Positions 42,575-53,099 of a stretch of 64,000 nucleotides of DNA are shown piece after piece. Each line of letters opens with the position of its first letter. Within the stretch, counting starts at the first letter, position 1. The position numbers were made by a program, and so were the translations under genes. Source of the stretch: CAZHEV01 sp964531335 [NCBI: uncultured bacterium]. GTDB lineage: Bacteria; Eisenbacteria; RBG-16-71-46; CAZHEV01. The stretch spans positions 20,164 to 84,163 of the forward strand of contig CAZHEV010000014.1 of assembly GCA_964531335.1 (NCBI GenBank). The letters run 5' to 3'. Under the pieces are notes generated by a model. It worked only from the letters and a program-made list of their open reading frames with translations, was not told where the DNA came from and ran no database searches.

Positions 42575-43831
42575 ATGAAGGCGAGGACTCTCCTGCCGGC
42601 GCTGCTTGTGGCTGCCTTGATCCTGGAAGCCCAAGCCCCCTTGTTGATCCCGGCCTTTCGAGCGCAGGCCCGCGTGCTGACCGTCGACGCCGCCGGGGAC
42701 GGGGATCATACGCGGATACAGGATGCCGTCGACGCGGCCGTCACCGGCGACACCGTGTCGGTCCTCCCGGGGCGATACGTCGAGACGGTGGAGATGAGTT
42801 TCGATATCCATCTCATAAGCGCGGCGGGCCCGGCGCATACCATAATCGACGGCGCGGGCGCCGGGCCCGTGATCAGTTGCTTGGGCCTGTCCCCGAACTC
42901 GTCGATACAGGGCTTCACCGTGACGGGCGGGGTGGCGAGGGCCCCCGTGGCGGGCGGGGGGATATACGTTGCCTTCGAGGCCTCGCCCCTCATAAGAGGC
43001 AACATAGTGACCGGGAACAGGTCCGTCGCGTCGGGGCTTGCCCACTCGTCCTTCCGGACTCCCCCTTTTCGGGCGGCGCCCCTGCTGTGCGATCCGGTGC
43101 CGGGCGACGGAGGGGGGATGTACGTTTACTTCAATTGCGCGCCGGCCATCGTGGGCAACGTCATAGCCGACAACGAGGCCAGGGGAAGCGGGGGAGGCAT
43201 CGCCTTCTGGGATCACGCGGACGCGGTCTGCGAAGGGAACAGGATATACCGCAACAAGGCCGGGCGAAACGGCGGAGGCGTGTTCATAGGCTGTAACGCG
43301 ATGCCGGCCCTGGAGAGGAACATAATAGCCTGGAACGAGGCGGGCTTGATCTCCGGAGCCGCCGGCTCGGGAGGGGGCGTCTGCATCAAGGGCCTCGAAG
43401 CCGACGCGACATTGCGCCGGAACACACTCTACATGAACTCGGCGGCCGGCGGCGCGGGAGGCGTACATTGCGAGGGCCCGTGCAGACCGGTGATAGAGAC
43501 GAACCTGATCGGAGTCGCCTCGGGCCGAGGCATCCACTGCGATCCCGAAACGGGGGCCACCATAACGTGTAACGTGATATGGGGAGCCGGCGAGGCCGGC
43601 TACAGCGAGGCCTGCTTCGTCTCCGCTACGGGGTTCTTCGAGGCGGGCAACCTCATACGCGAGGTCGCGCTTTGTGGGCCCGAGGCCGGCGACTTCCGTC
43701 CATGCGACGCGCCGTATCTTCTGACCGAATGCGGGGTCGCCGGCGCAGAGGAAGATCGATGCGACCCCGGCCCTTGCGGCTACGTGAGGGGCAGCTGGGG
43801 CCTCATCAAGTCCCTCTACCGCGATCCCTGA
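42575..43831 (+). CDS. Secreted parallel beta-helix protein with short C-terminal tail
   Basis: A 418-residue exported protein from the ATG at 42575, which gives a clean signal peptide (MKARTLLPALLVAALILEAQ). No good ribosome site is visible and an earlier start is possible. The body is a right-handed parallel beta helix of the NosD/pectate-lyase-like kind, with about ten turns of the form GGGIYVAFEASPLIRGNIVTGN, GGGMYVYFNCAPAIVGNVIADN and GGGVFIGCNAMPALERNIIAWN. It starts with YTVDAAGDGDHTRIQDAVDAA-like residues. No catalytic residues are claimed. The chain ends GSWGLIKSLYRDP, a tail that recurs in the protein encoded at 57260-57928, preceded by a Cys-rich stretch. Carbohydrate binding or surface attachment is inferred. 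Confidence 0.75.
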   Translation: MKARTLLPALLVAALILEAQAPLLIPAFRAQARVLTVDAAGDGDHTRIQDAVDAAVTGDTVSVLPGRYVETVEMSFDIHLISAAGPAHTIIDGAGAGPVISCLGLSPNSSIQGFTVTGGVARAPVAGGGIYVAFEASPLIRGNIVTGNRSVASGLAHSSFRTPPFRAAPLLCDPVPGDGGGMYVYFNCAPAIVGNVIADNEARGSGGGIAFWDHADAVCEGNRIYRNKAGRNGGGVFIGCNAMPALERNIIAWNEAGLISGAAGSGGGVCIKGLEADATLRRNTLYMNSAAGGAGGVHCEGPCRPVIETNLIGVASGRGIHCDPETGATITCNVIWGAGEAGYSEACFVSATGFFEAGNLIREVALCGPEAGDFRPCDAPYLLTECGVAGAEEDRCDPGPCGYVRGSWGLIKSLYRDP

Positions 43832-43893
43832 TCGGCACGGCGCTGAATGCGCCCACCCCGCGGGGCCCTTCCACCCCGGCCGGCCCATATGTC

Positions 43894-43922
43894 TTGAGAT
43901 CGCCGGGTATTCCTGATAACAT
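43894..43922 (+). promoter_or_regulatory. Candidate promoter of ppdK
   Basis: TTGAGA at 43894-43899 and TAACAT at 43917-43922 are 17 bases apart. A nearby TTGACA (43938-43943) has no good -10 at the right distance. Confidence 0.5.
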
Positions 43923-43978
43923 CCCGCCATAAGCCACTTGACACTTCATCAGGGTAGGGTTGTGAGGAGGATCTATTA

Positions 43979-46657
<2,679 letters not shown>

Positions 46658-46717
46658 TGACAAGGCGGCGGTCGCCGTCCGCAGGCGCTGTTGCGGCCTG
46701 ATCCGCGCTTACTGTTC

Positions 46718-46757
46718 GACGAGCCCGCCCCGGCGTCTGGGGTCGGGCTCGTCTTTT
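46718..46757 (+). terminator. Rho-independent terminator of ppdK
   Basis: GACGAGCCCG (46718-46727) pairs with CGGGCTCGTC (46744-46753), with an inner CCCC/GGGG extension, and is followed directly by TTTT. It lies 60 bases after the ppdK stop. Confidence 0.9.
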
Positions 46758-46791
46758 GAGCCGGGCGCGCCGTGCTCGGTGGGAGGCAACG

Positions 46792-47262
46792 ATGGCCGCT
46801 GGGAGATGGGACCTGCAGGGGGACCTCGGTGTCTTCGACATGACGGTTGTCTTGCAGGTCCTGGGTCTGGCGAGATCCACGGGAATACTGACGGTTCGAA
46901 GGGCCGACGACGAGGAGGCGATGGTGTGCTTCGTAAAGGGGCGCCCCGTGTACGCCTACTCGCGGAGCGTTCCTTCTCCGCTCGATGGCTTTCTGCTCGC
47001 GGGATGGCAGGGCGAGGAGATCTGGGACAGGGTCGTGAGGACGGTGAGGGACGGCAAGGTGGACAAGGGCGCGCTGGCCGACGCCCTCAAGCGGAGAGTC
47101 AGGGAGGTCATAGGAAGGGTGCTCCCTTGGAGCGAGGGTGAGTTCACCTTCCTTGCGCGCGGCCTGGCTCCGGAGAACCTGGTGGACTCCGAAGTCAATC
47201 TTGAGAGCCTCATCCTCGATCTTGTAAGGCGTGCGGATGAGGCGGGGGAGGAGGTCCGTTGA
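46792..47262 (+). CDS. DUF4388 (PatA N-terminal-like) protein
   Basis: A 156-residue cytoplasmic protein. The opening (WDLQGDLGVFDMTVVLQVLGLARSTGILTVRR) and following FVKGRPVYAYS match the DUF4388/PatA N-terminal domain found in response-regulator and Ras-like GTPase signalling modules of Myxococcales, Deinococcus and FCB bacteria. The remaining helices (KGALADALKRRVREVIGRVLPWSEGEFTF) complete the common form. No receiver domain is attached. The ATG at 46792 has GGGAGG upstream. Its stop overlaps the sirtuin start (TTGA), so the products are made together. A regulatory role is inferred from the family. Confidence 0.85.
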   Translation: MAAGRWDLQGDLGVFDMTVVLQVLGLARSTGILTVRRADDEEAMVCFVKGRPVYAYSRSVPSPLDGFLLAGWQGEEIWDRVVRTVRDGKVDKGALADALKRRVREVIGRVLPWSEGEFTFLARGLAPENLVDSEVNLESLILDLVRRADEAGEEVR

Positions 47263-47999
47263 AGGGCAAAGACGTATACGCGGAAGCGGCCGAAATGCTG
47301 GCCGGGGCCAAGGACATCGTCGCGTTGACGGGCGCGGGAGTTTCCAAGGAGAGCGGCATCGATACGTTCCGGGAAAAGGGCGGGCTCTGGGAGAAGGTGG
47401 ACGTGGAGAAGATGGCCAGCCTTCCGGGGTTCCTGGACGACCCGGTCAAAGTCTGGAGCTGGTACATGGACAGGCACGACTCCGTTACCAAGGCCAGGCC
47501 GAATCCCGGTCACTTCGCCCTGGCAGAGCTGGAGAAAAGGTCTCCCTCGTTCACCCTGGTGACGCAGAACATAGATGGGCTGCACCAGGCCGCGGGCAGC
47601 GTCAACGTGGTGGAGCTCCACGGCAGCATCAGGCGGACCAGATGTTTGGACGAGGGCACCGTGTTCGAAACGTGGCCCGAGCGGGGATCGGGGCTTCCCC
47701 CCAAATGCGGGTGCGGCGCGCTCCTTAGACCCGACATCGTCTGGTTCGGGGAGTCCCTTCCCGAGGACGCCATCCGAAGGTCCTTCACCAAGGCCAGGGA
47801 GTGCGACCTCATGCTGGTCGTGGGCACGTCGGCTGTCGTGCAGCCGGCCGGGCTGCTCCCGCTGGAGGCCCGGCAGAGCGGCGCGGCCGTGATAGAGATC
47901 AATCCGGAGAGCACGGCCATTTCGAGCTTCGTCAACCTGAGCATATTCGAGCCATCGGGCACCGCGCTGCCCCGCCTGATTGAGGCGGCATTCAAGTGA
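47259..47999 (+). CDS. Sir2-family NAD-dependent protein deacylase
   Basis: A 246-residue sirtuin that removes acyl groups from lysines using NAD+. It shows GAGVSKESGIDTFR (26-39), TQNIDGLH (102-109) with the catalytic His121 in ELHGSI, DIVWFGESLP, and VVGTSAVVQPAGLLP. The zinc module is reduced: Cys129, Cys150 and Cys152 are present, where CobB-type enzymes have two CxxC pairs, so the fourth ligand is missing or replaced. The TTG start at 47259 overlaps the DUF4388 stop. The last codons overlap the next gene (GTGA). The DUF4388-sirtuin-VWA order suggests a regulatory unit. Confidence 0.9.
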   Translation: MKGKDVYAEAAEMLAGAKDIVALTGAGVSKESGIDTFREKGGLWEKVDVEKMASLPGFLDDPVKVWSWYMDRHDSVTKARPNPGHFALAELEKRSPSFTLVTQNIDGLHQAAGSVNVVELHGSIRRTRCLDEGTVFETWPERGSGLPPKCGCGALLRPDIVWFGESLPEDAIRRSFTKARECDLMLVVGTSAVVQPAGLLPLEARQSGAAVIEINPESTAISSFVNLSIFEPSGTALPRLIEAAFK

Positions 48000-50236
48000 T
48001 AGAGTCCCTCAGCTTCAATCCGGTCGGCGGCAGCTATGTGTGGGGCGTTCTCGTTCTCGCGGCGGCCGTCCTTTTTTCCGTATGGGCCTACAGGACCACA
48101 CTGCCGGCCGTCGGTCCCCGTTCCAGGGCCGTTCTACTGGCATTGAGGTGCGTCTCCTTCACGCTGCTCGCGTTGATTCTCTTCCAGCCGGTGGCCTCCG
48201 TGGTGGCGCCGCACGCGGCGCGCCCGTCCGTTCCCGTTCTGCTGGACGTATCGGCCAGCATGGAGATCCCGATCGGCGGCGGCACGGGCGACACCACGGG
48301 CACCAGGCTCGAGTCCGCGGCTCGCGCGGCGCGATTCATAGCCGGCGCGCTGAAGGACAAATACAGGGTCCCGATATATCCTTTCGCCTACGGCCTGGAG
48401 GGCCCGCTGGACGAGATCCCGCCCGGGGATGAAGGGGTCGCGCTGCCTGACACCTCGGGGGCCAAGTACGCCACCGCCATGGGAGAAGCGCTGGAGGAGA
48501 CGGTCCTGCGGAGGGAGGCGGAGTCCGTCGTGGGGGTCGTCGTCATATCCGACGGGGCCACGAACCGCGGCGAGGACCCTGTGCGCTCGCTCAGGAGCAT
48601 AGCCGTTCCCGTCTATACGGTCGCGGTCGGCGAAACGCACGGTGTCCCGGATGTCCAGGTCTTCGAGGTGCGGGCCAACCCCACGGCTTACGCCGGAACC
48701 GAGGTCCCCGTCAGGGTCATCGTCAAGAGCCAGGGCTTCGAGGGCGCGCCGGCGGAGCTTCGTCTGAAGGAGGGCGAGGAGGTGCTCGCCTCGAAGGAGA
48801 TAGTCCTGGCCGGAGCGGGTTTCGAGCAAGAGGTGGACATGACCTTCGTCCCTCGATCCCCGGGCGAGCGGTTCTACACTTTTTCCCTCGATCCCATCGA
48901 GGGCGAGCGGGCGCCCGAGAACAACGCCGGGACCGTGGCGATCAAGGTTCTCCAGGAGAAGCTTGAGATCCTCTACGTGGAGGGGCGACCTTCCTGGGAG
49001 TTCACCTTCTTGAAGAGGGCCCTCGACTCAGCGGGAAATCTCAACGTGCGATATCTGATCGCGCTCGACGGCGCCCGCCTTCAGCCCCTGGGGGACGGGC
49101 CGGCGTCCTTTCCCGGCACGGCCGAGCGTCTGGCGGGCTACGCCGCGGTCATCATAGGAGATTGCGATCCTTCGCTCCTGAACGAGGCGCAATGGTCGGC
49201 GCTGGTCGAGTACGTCCGCCGCGGAGGTGGGGCCGTTCTCCTGGCCGGACGATCCGACGCCGGCCTCAGCAGGTTCGCCGGAACCCCGGTCGGCGGGATA
49301 ATACCGCTCGCGCCGGCCCCCGAGATCGCCGCCCGCAGGTCGGGTAGCTTCGACGTATTCCTCACGGCGGCGGGAAGGGAGCACCCCGTTACGAAGGTGG
49401 ACGTCGACGCCGCCGTCACAGATTCGCTGTGGGCGGAGCTTCCGCCGCTCCTGGAGGTCTTCCTGATCGGACATCCGCGCTCGAGGGGCCAGGTCCTGGC
49501 GTCGGCGAAGGCCGGCGGCCGCAACCTCCCGGTGATAGCCGTGGGACGCTTCGAAGAGGGAAAGGTAATGGCCGTCAACTCGAGCTCCCTGTGGCGCTGG
49601 GGCTTTCTCTCCGAGGGGCTTCTGGGAAGCCGCACCCTCTACGACAGGCTCTGGACGAACGCGGTGCGATGGCTCACCAGGGTCGAAGACAAGGGGGTGA
49701 GCATCTACTCCGAGTCCGGCGTATACCAGAGCGGGGAGCCCGTGCGTCTCGGCGCCTCCGTGACCGGGCAGGGCTACAGGCCCATAGCCGGCGCCACGGT
49801 GTCGGCGCGCGTGGAGGACCGGGAAGGACGCGGGGTCTCAAGGAGCATGACGCTGGTGGACTCGGATGTGCCCGGCCACTACGAGGGAAGGCTGGAGGCG
49901 CTGGCCCCCGGCGCCTACGACCTGAGCGGTGAGGCCGCGCTGGGCGAGGCCGCGCTGGGAAGCTCCACCGGCAGGTTCCGCGTGGATACGGCCGGCTTGG
50001 AGTACCTGGATCTGACCGCCAGGGCGGATGTAATGAGGGCCATCGCCTCCGAGAGCGGAGGTCGAAGCTACACCATGGACAACTACGAGCGTCTCGCCGA
50101 GGAGATGGGCGAGGCGAGGCTCGAGTTCACCAGAACCGTTGACATCGATATCTGGAACCACCCGGCAGTATTCTTCTTGCTGCTCGCGACCCTCGGCATA
50201 GAGTGGACGTGGCGCAGGCGCCTCGGCATGGCATGA
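47996..50236 (+). CDS. Membrane VWA/amidotransferase-like domain protein
   Basis: A 746-residue membrane protein. Two N-terminal helices (about 15-35 and 43-63) precede a von Willebrand A domain (about 78-225) with a metal-site DVSAS (DxSxS) and VVVISDGATNRGED. A beta domain (about 230-310) follows, then a region like the class I glutamine-amidotransferase fold (about 315-560: LEILYVEGRPSWEFTFLKRAL, VIIGDCDPSLLNEAQWSALVEYVRRGGGAVLLAG), and a C-terminal beta domain before the last helix (about 722-738). This is the architecture of large envelope proteins often found beside BatA/MoxR systems. No catalytic Cys-His pair was found. The GTG start overlaps the sirtuin stop by four bases. Confidence 0.8.
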   Translation: MIESLSFNPVGGSYVWGVLVLAAAVLFSVWAYRTTLPAVGPRSRAVLLALRCVSFTLLALILFQPVASVVAPHAARPSVPVLLDVSASMEIPIGGGTGDTTGTRLESAARAARFIAGALKDKYRVPIYPFAYGLEGPLDEIPPGDEGVALPDTSGAKYATAMGEALEETVLRREAESVVGVVVISDGATNRGEDPVRSLRSIAVPVYTVAVGETHGVPDVQVFEVRANPTAYAGTEVPVRVIVKSQGFEGAPAELRLKEGEEVLASKEIVLAGAGFEQEVDMTFVPRSPGERFYTFSLDPIEGERAPENNAGTVAIKVLQEKLEILYVEGRPSWEFTFLKRALDSAGNLNVRYLIALDGARLQPLGDGPASFPGTAERLAGYAAVIIGDCDPSLLNEAQWSALVEYVRRGGGAVLLAGRSDAGLSRFAGTPVGGIIPLAPAPEIAARRSGSFDVFLTAAGREHPVTKVDVDAAVTDSLWAELPPLLEVFLIGHPRSRGQVLASAKAGGRNLPVIAVGRFEEGKVMAVNSSSLWRWGFLSEGLLGSRTLYDRLWTNAVRWLTRVEDKGVSIYSESGVYQSGEPVRLGASVTGQGYRPIAGATVSARVEDREGRGVSRSMTLVDSDVPGHYEGRLEALAPGAYDLSGEAALGEAALGSSTGRFRVDTAGLEYLDLTARADVMRAIASESGGRSYTMDNYERLAEEMGEARLEFTRTVDIDIWNHPAVFFLLLATLGIEWTWRRRLGMA

Positions 50237-50298
50237 GCCTTTCGGGGTGTCGCATCGCGCCCTCGCCGGGCGCCGGGTCACCGACCGCTATCCCGCCG

Positions 50299-50328
50299 TT
50301 GGTCCGTCTCTTGCAATATAGCTAGAAC
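50299..50328 (+). promoter_or_regulatory. Weak promoter candidate for lamin-tail gene
   Basis: TTGGTC at 50299-50304 and TAGAAC at 50323-50328 are 18 bases apart, the same layout as the TAGAAT promoters at 33299 and 58249, but the -35 is poor. Confidence 0.35.
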
Positions 50329-50366
50329 ACAGCCTGCTCCCCCGCGCGCCGCCAGGGGGAACGCTC

Positions 50367-52085
50367 ATGATAAGGAGCGCCGTATTATCTATCTGCGCTT
50401 CACTCATTATGTGCTCTTTTTGCGACGACGTTGCGGGGAGACAGGCGGCCGGCGCGCTGCTGATAAACGAGGTTCTCTACGACCCGGAGGGGGCGGACTC
50501 GGGCTCCGAGTTCGTGGAGCTCATCAACGCGGGATCCGTGCCCGTATCTCTCGAGGGCTGGTCACTGCTGGCCGGTGACGGGGCGCGGAGGAGCCGCTGG
50601 AGCGTGCTCTGGCGGGGTGCCGCGGCGGACACTATTCACCCAGGCGACTACTTCCTGATCTCCGGGGCGGGCTGCCCGGGGGCCGACTCGCAGGCGGAAC
50701 TCGAGCTGCAGAACGGTCCCGACGGTTGCGCTCTCGCCTTCGACGGGCGGACCGCCGACCTGGTCGGCTGGGGCGAGCACCAGTACCCTGAGTACTACGA
50801 GGGCGCGCCCGCGCCCGATGTGCCATCGGGCGCTTCCCTGGCCAGAAAGCCCGATGGGACGGACACCGACGACAATCGCTCGGATTTCGCGCAGGGTTCG
50901 CCTCCCACGCCGGGCTCGGCGAACTTTCCGTCCCGGGGCCTTTCGCTGGTAGGGGGCCGCCTGGAGGTTTTCCCCGCCAACCCCGAGGTCGGCGAGGCGG
51001 TTCGCGTTCGGGCCGCGGTGGTGAGCCCGGGCATTGAAGCCGGCGCCGGCGAGAGCTTCGAGTTCGAGATGGACGTCACCGAGGAGGGCTCGGGGCTCCG
51101 GGAGACGCTGCGGCGCGGCGTATGCACTATATCTTTTGAAGACACCGTATCGCTCGACGGGACCTGGGCCGCGCCCCACCGGGGCCTCTTCGAGATATGT
51201 TGCTCGGTGATGTCGTCGGGGGAAGCTTCCGGCGGGGCGGACACCGCGGCCTCGAAGATCAGGGCCGGCCCGGGCCCTTTGATCGTCAGCGAGATGATGT
51301 ACGACCCGGAGGACGGCGGAGAGTGGATCGAGCTGTCCAACGCCGGCGGCGGACCGATCGCGCTTCGAGGATGGACACTCGAGGACAAGGCGGGCGCGAG
51401 GATCGAGATGACCGGTGGGTTACCGGTCGATCCGGGCGCATACGTAGTGGTCGCCGAGGACAGCGCGGCCCTGGTGAGGCGATTTGACTCCCTTGGCGGA
51501 TCCGAGATCGTGGGGTCGTACGTGGGACGGTGGCCGGCGCTGAACAACTCCGATGGGCCGGACGGCGTCGCGGATTGCATATCCGTTGCCGACTCCGCCG
51601 GAGCTCCGAGCGATATCGCAAGCTACAGCGGGCGGATGGGCGGACGACGCGGGGTGTCGCTGGAGCGGCTTAGACGGGATCTGACGGGCCGCCGCCTTGA
51701 CAACTGGCACTCCAGCGTGGCTCCCGAGGGAGCGACCCCGGGCCGCGCCAACAGCTCGGATCTAGGGGGAGCGCAGGGCGGCTCCCCTTTGACCGTCGAT
51801 CCCGCCTTCGCCTCCGTGGGCGGCCCGCGCGTCCCGGCGGGCATAAGCTACAACCTGCCGTTTCGGCCTTCGGCGCTTCGTATTTCAGTATACAGCATGG
51901 GCGGAGGGCGGGTCGCCGCGCTGGTCGACAGGAATAACGCTCCGGCGAGGGGCGGCCTTTTGTGGGACGGAACCGGCGACGAGGGGCGAGCGCTGGCCCC
52001 CGGCGCGTACATTGTGCTGCTGGCGGGCGATGGACCCGCGGGCGAGCGAGTGCGGGCCAAGGCGGTCGTGGTGGTCAAGCGATAG
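50367..52085 (+). CDS. Secreted protein with two lamin-tail domains and FlgD-like end
   Basis: A 572-residue exported protein. The signal region covers residues 1 to about 25. Lamin-tail domain 1 is at about 30-155 (LLINEVLYDPEGADSGSEFVELIN, then LEGWSLLAGDG, GDYFLISGAG). A beta domain follows (about 190-290), then lamin-tail domain 2 at about 298-420 (LIVSEMMYDPEDGGEWIELSNAGGGPIALRGWTL). The last 80 residues (ISYNLPFRPSALRISVYSMGGGRV, LLWDGTGDEGRALAPGAYIVLLAG, AKAVVVVKR) are an FlgD-like C-terminal domain. Lamin-tail domains in bacteria occur on extracellular proteins, often with nucleases or calcium-binding parts; none is seen here. It heads a unit with two barrel-like proteins. Confidence 0.82.
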   Translation: MIRSAVLSICASLIMCSFCDDVAGRQAAGALLINEVLYDPEGADSGSEFVELINAGSVPVSLEGWSLLAGDGARRSRWSVLWRGAAADTIHPGDYFLISGAGCPGADSQAELELQNGPDGCALAFDGRTADLVGWGEHQYPEYYEGAPAPDVPSGASLARKPDGTDTDDNRSDFAQGSPPTPGSANFPSRGLSLVGGRLEVFPANPEVGEAVRVRAAVVSPGIEAGAGESFEFEMDVTEEGSGLRETLRRGVCTISFEDTVSLDGTWAAPHRGLFEICCSVMSSGEASGGADTAASKIRAGPGPLIVSEMMYDPEDGGEWIELSNAGGGPIALRGWTLEDKAGARIEMTGGLPVDPGAYVVVAEDSAALVRRFDSLGGSEIVGSYVGRWPALNNSDGPDGVADCISVADSAGAPSDIASYSGRMGGRRGVSLERLRRDLTGRRLDNWHSSVAPEGATPGRANSSDLGGAQGGSPLTVDPAFASVGGPRVPAGISYNLPFRPSALRISVYSMGGGRVAALVDRNNAPARGGLLWDGTGDEGRALAPGAYIVLLAGDGPAGERVRAKAVVVVKR

Positions 52086-52148
52086 CAAGGCGTGCGCCGC
52101 GGCGCCGGGCGCCGCCGGAAGTAGCCGCCTTTGCGTCGGCTCTTTGGA

Positions 52149-53099
52149 ATGGATGGGGGCTCAGTGATCTTCGGAACAATCGAATGGGGCCGGCGTCCTT
52201 TTGCGGCTTCGGGATCGCGATCGCATCTTGCAGGGATCATCGCCGTTTCCCTCGCCGCCGTCATCGCGGACGCTTGCTCGGCCGCCGGTGGCTTCCGTCT
52301 GCCGGGCGCGGGTCCCTCGGGGACGGGCGGGGTCTCGATAGTCGGCAGGGCCGTATCGCATACTCGGGTGGCCGCGCGACCTTCCCCGGGCCTAGAGCTG
52401 AGCCTCTCCTGGGCGAACTTGTACCGCGTCGAAGGACTGGAGGCGGGCGCTGTTACCTTTAGAGGCTCTACGGAAAAGCTCGGCTCGACTCTAGGCGTTC
52501 ATTTTTTGAACGCCGGTCCCTCCTTCAACGAGATCCATCTCGTGGCGGGCGCCTCCCTCGCGGCTCCGGGAGGGGTCAGCTTGGGGGCCGCCGTGGACCA
52601 TGGGTCGCTCCGTCACTGCGGCGAGACGTTTTCGAGCGGCCTGTCGGTCTCCGTGGGCCTTGGGCTTGGTGCGCCGGGGAGCTGGGAGATCGGGGCCGTG
52701 GCGGTGACTCCCGCCGGCTCGGGGCGCGATAGTCCATCGGCGCTTGAGCGTGGCGGGCGGGGGCGCTTCCTGTGGGGTGTGGCGGTGCCCGTCTCGACGC
52801 ACCTGCTTTTCCTCCTCGAAGAGGAAAGAGGCGTTGAAACGGTCACCCGTAGAATGGGAGGCGAGCTGCCCCTCGCCGGCGGGATGGCATTGAGGGCCGG
52901 GCTGGCGTACGAGCCGTACATGGTCAGCCTGGGCGTCGGCCTTTGCGCCGGGCCCGGGACGCTGGACCTCGCGGTAAGCAGGCATGAAGCACTCGGGGCG
53001 ACACCCTATGTCACCGCCGCCTATCGCTTCGCCGGCGGGTCCGCGCCGGGACGCGGGGCTGAGCCCGCAGGCGAAGGCGCGGCGGAGTCGGCCCGGTGA
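52149..53099 (+). CDS. Probable outer-membrane barrel protein, PorV-like
   Basis: A 316-residue protein (from ATG 52149) with an N-terminal signal-like stretch after a basic start (HLAGIIAVSLAAVIADACSAAGG). The mature part is rich in Gly and Ala with alternating hydrophobic strands (SIVGRAVSHTRVAARPSPGLELSLSWANLYRV, GELPLAGGMALRAGLAYEP, DLAVSRHEALGATPYVTAAYRF). I read it as a small barrel related to the PorV/UPF0164 type, but no hallmark motif clinches it. A GTG at 52164 with a GGGGG site is an alternative start. The stop overlaps the GTG of the following gene by four bases, so the two products are likely partners in the outer membrane. Confidence 0.6.
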   Translation: MDGGSVIFGTIEWGRRPFAASGSRSHLAGIIAVSLAAVIADACSAAGGFRLPGAGPSGTGGVSIVGRAVSHTRVAARPSPGLELSLSWANLYRVEGLEAGAVTFRGSTEKLGSTLGVHFLNAGPSFNEIHLVAGASLAAPGGVSLGAAVDHGSLRHCGETFSSGLSVSVGLGLGAPGSWEIGAVAVTPAGSGRDSPSALERGGRGRFLWGVAVPVSTHLLFLLEEERGVETVTRRMGGELPLAGGMALRAGLAYEPYMVSLGVGLCAGPGTLDLAVSRHEALGATPYVTAAYRFAGGSAPGRGAEPAGEGAAESAR

